Assembly (NCBI GenBank): GCA_002256765.1
Contig: NCHJ01000028.1
Span: forward strand, 1 to 32,905
DNA from: Bacteroidetes bacterium 24-39-8
Lineage (GTDB): Bacteria > Bacteroidota > Bacteroidia > Chitinophagales > Chitinophagaceae
Reading direction: 5' to 3'
Length of the DNA: 32,905 nucleotides
This document shows positions 32,070 through 32,905 of this stretch, piece by piece (within the stretch, counting starts at the first letter, position 1; each line of letters begins with the position of its first letter). A program made the translations under genes and the position numbers. The notes under the pieces were generated by a model, which was given only the letters and a program-made list of their open reading frames with translations, searched no databases and was not told where the DNA came from.

Positions 32070-32905
32070 TTAGTCTCCAATTTTAACCGCTTCTGTTTTT
32101 CTTGTAATGTCAAGAATAATATCATCTAATTCCTTAGCAGAATTGTCAAAATGAATGATCCAATCTGCAAATTCAGGGTTGGTAGATCCTATATGTTTGA
32201 ATACATTAACAATACCCATCATCCTTGATAAGGGAGCCCTTACTATATGCGACTGTGTCCAAGCAATCTCTTTTAGTTTAACGGTATATACTTCAATAGC
32301 CTTCAAATATTCAACAGTTTGTGAAATATCAGAAGCATTGATAATGGTTACTGGTTGATTATTCAATTGTAGCATACTACTATGAATGGCAACATAAAAC
32401 AATTCCCCATTGCTTTTACGGTGCCTTGTATTGACACCTAATTTAAACTCTCTGAAAATACTGGCAGATATATTATCCTCATCTGAATCTTCTGCTTCAA
32501 TATCAGCCATTGTCAGGTTAAGAAATTCCAATTCAGAATAACCATATTTTACAATGGCTGCCTTATTAACACTTAAAAATTTAAGGGTAGACATATCATA
32601 AACCATCACTGGCTCAGGGCTAAATTGGTATAGGTCACTATAACGCTTCTCAGACTCTTCTAATGCTTTAACCGCTTTTTTACGCTGAATGGCGTAAACA
32701 ATAGTTCTATACAAAAGGTCTGGAGAAAGGTCTTCTTTTAATAAATAGTCTTCTACCCCCAATGAAATGGACTTAATACTAAAAGTCACATCGGTATAAC
32801 CGGTTAAAACAATGACGGGAGTATTACCTGCAATTTGCAACATCTCTTGAACCAAGGCTACCCCATTTTTATCTGGCAAACTCAAATCAAGCAAGATCAC
32901 ATCAT
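32070..32905 (-). CDS. Response-regulator/PAS protein with ATPase-less DHp-like tail (5' truncated)
   Basis: The gene enters from the right edge; its start lies outside, and the codon at 32900 is an internal GTG. The visible part starts in a receiver domain: DVILLDLSLPDKNG contains the phosphoacceptor Asp, then VIVLTGYTD with the conserved Thr and VEDYLLKED with the Lys. A PAS domain follows (about visible residues 85-195), and the C-terminus reads IAWTQSHIVRAPLSRMMG, then ends about 50 residues later without an ATPase domain. It is the same tail as in the 985-residue protein at 5893. Likely a phosphorelay component; partner kinase unknown. Confidence 0.85.
   Translation of the reverse strand, partial: DVILLDLSLPDKNGVALVQEMLQIAGNTPVIVLTGYTDVTFSIKSISLGVEDYLLKEDLSPDLLYRTIVYAIQRKKAVKALEESEKRYSDLYQFSPEPVMVYDMSTLKFLSVNKAAIVKYGYSELEFLNLTMADIEAEDSDEDNISASIFREFKLGVNTRHRKSNGELFYVAIHSSMLQLNNQPVTIINASDISQTVEYLKAIEVYTVKLKEIAWTQSHIVRAPLSRMMGIVNVFKHIGSTNPEFADWIIHFDNSAKELDDIILDITRKTEAVKIGD

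Overview
The window looks like a chromosomal segment of a Bacteroidota bacterium, most likely class Chitinophagia (Chitinophagaceae-like). The reasons are: AT-rich DNA, starts without clear Shine-Dalgarno sites, a textbook Bacteroidota promoter (TTTG-N19-TATATTTG) before the tRNA, type IX secretion (T9SS) C-terminal sorting domains on two proteins, a NagB-LmbE fusion, a tricorn-like protease and many PAS-domain sensors. The assignment rests on reading alone; no search was run.

Layout. 1-5400 is housekeeping: the 3' part of a glucosamine-6-phosphate deaminase/deacetylase fusion, a PAP2-type membrane protein, an outer-membrane beta-barrel (minus strand), a phytanoyl-CoA-dioxygenase-like protein, an SDR oxidoreductase and tRNA-Arg(ACG) with promoter and terminator. 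5400-5890 has no credible gene. It is packed with hairpins, including four ~54-bp units each built round a T6GC-NNN-GCA6 palindrome. 5893-8850 encodes a 985-residue multi-PAS protein that ends in a phosphoacceptor-type helix without an ATPase domain. 8905-12560 holds a flippase, a GT8 glycosyltransferase and a secreted GH29 alpha-L-fucosidase.

12561-21778 is a tight five-gene minus-strand operon resembling Planctomycetes clusters. In transcription order it encodes a PSCyt1/DUF1549/DUF1553 cytochrome, a DUF1501 protein, an NHL beta-propeller, a membrane-cytochrome c-LRR-chitobiase-C-like mosaic, and a large secreted glycosidase-like protein. I read it as an envelope system that may couple redox chemistry to glycan processing; its biochemistry is inferred. 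21960-25415 encodes a large T9SS-exported Asp-box propeller/Ig-like protein whose signal peptide has no ATG/GTG/TTG start. 25466-28617 is a tricorn-like S41 protease split by a -1 frameshift at an A7 slippery run. 28684-31939 is a second DUF1501 gene, paired here with DUF1800 and carrying both a twin-arginine-like leader and a T9SS tail. 32070-32905 is the 3' part of a REC-PAS protein with the same ATPase-less C-terminal helix as the 985-residue sensor.

Most worth checking: the two DUF1501 systems, the hairpin array behind the tRNA, the tricorn frameshift, the two ATPase-less phosphoacceptor proteins, the apparent ATT start, and inverted repeats that end at four start codons.
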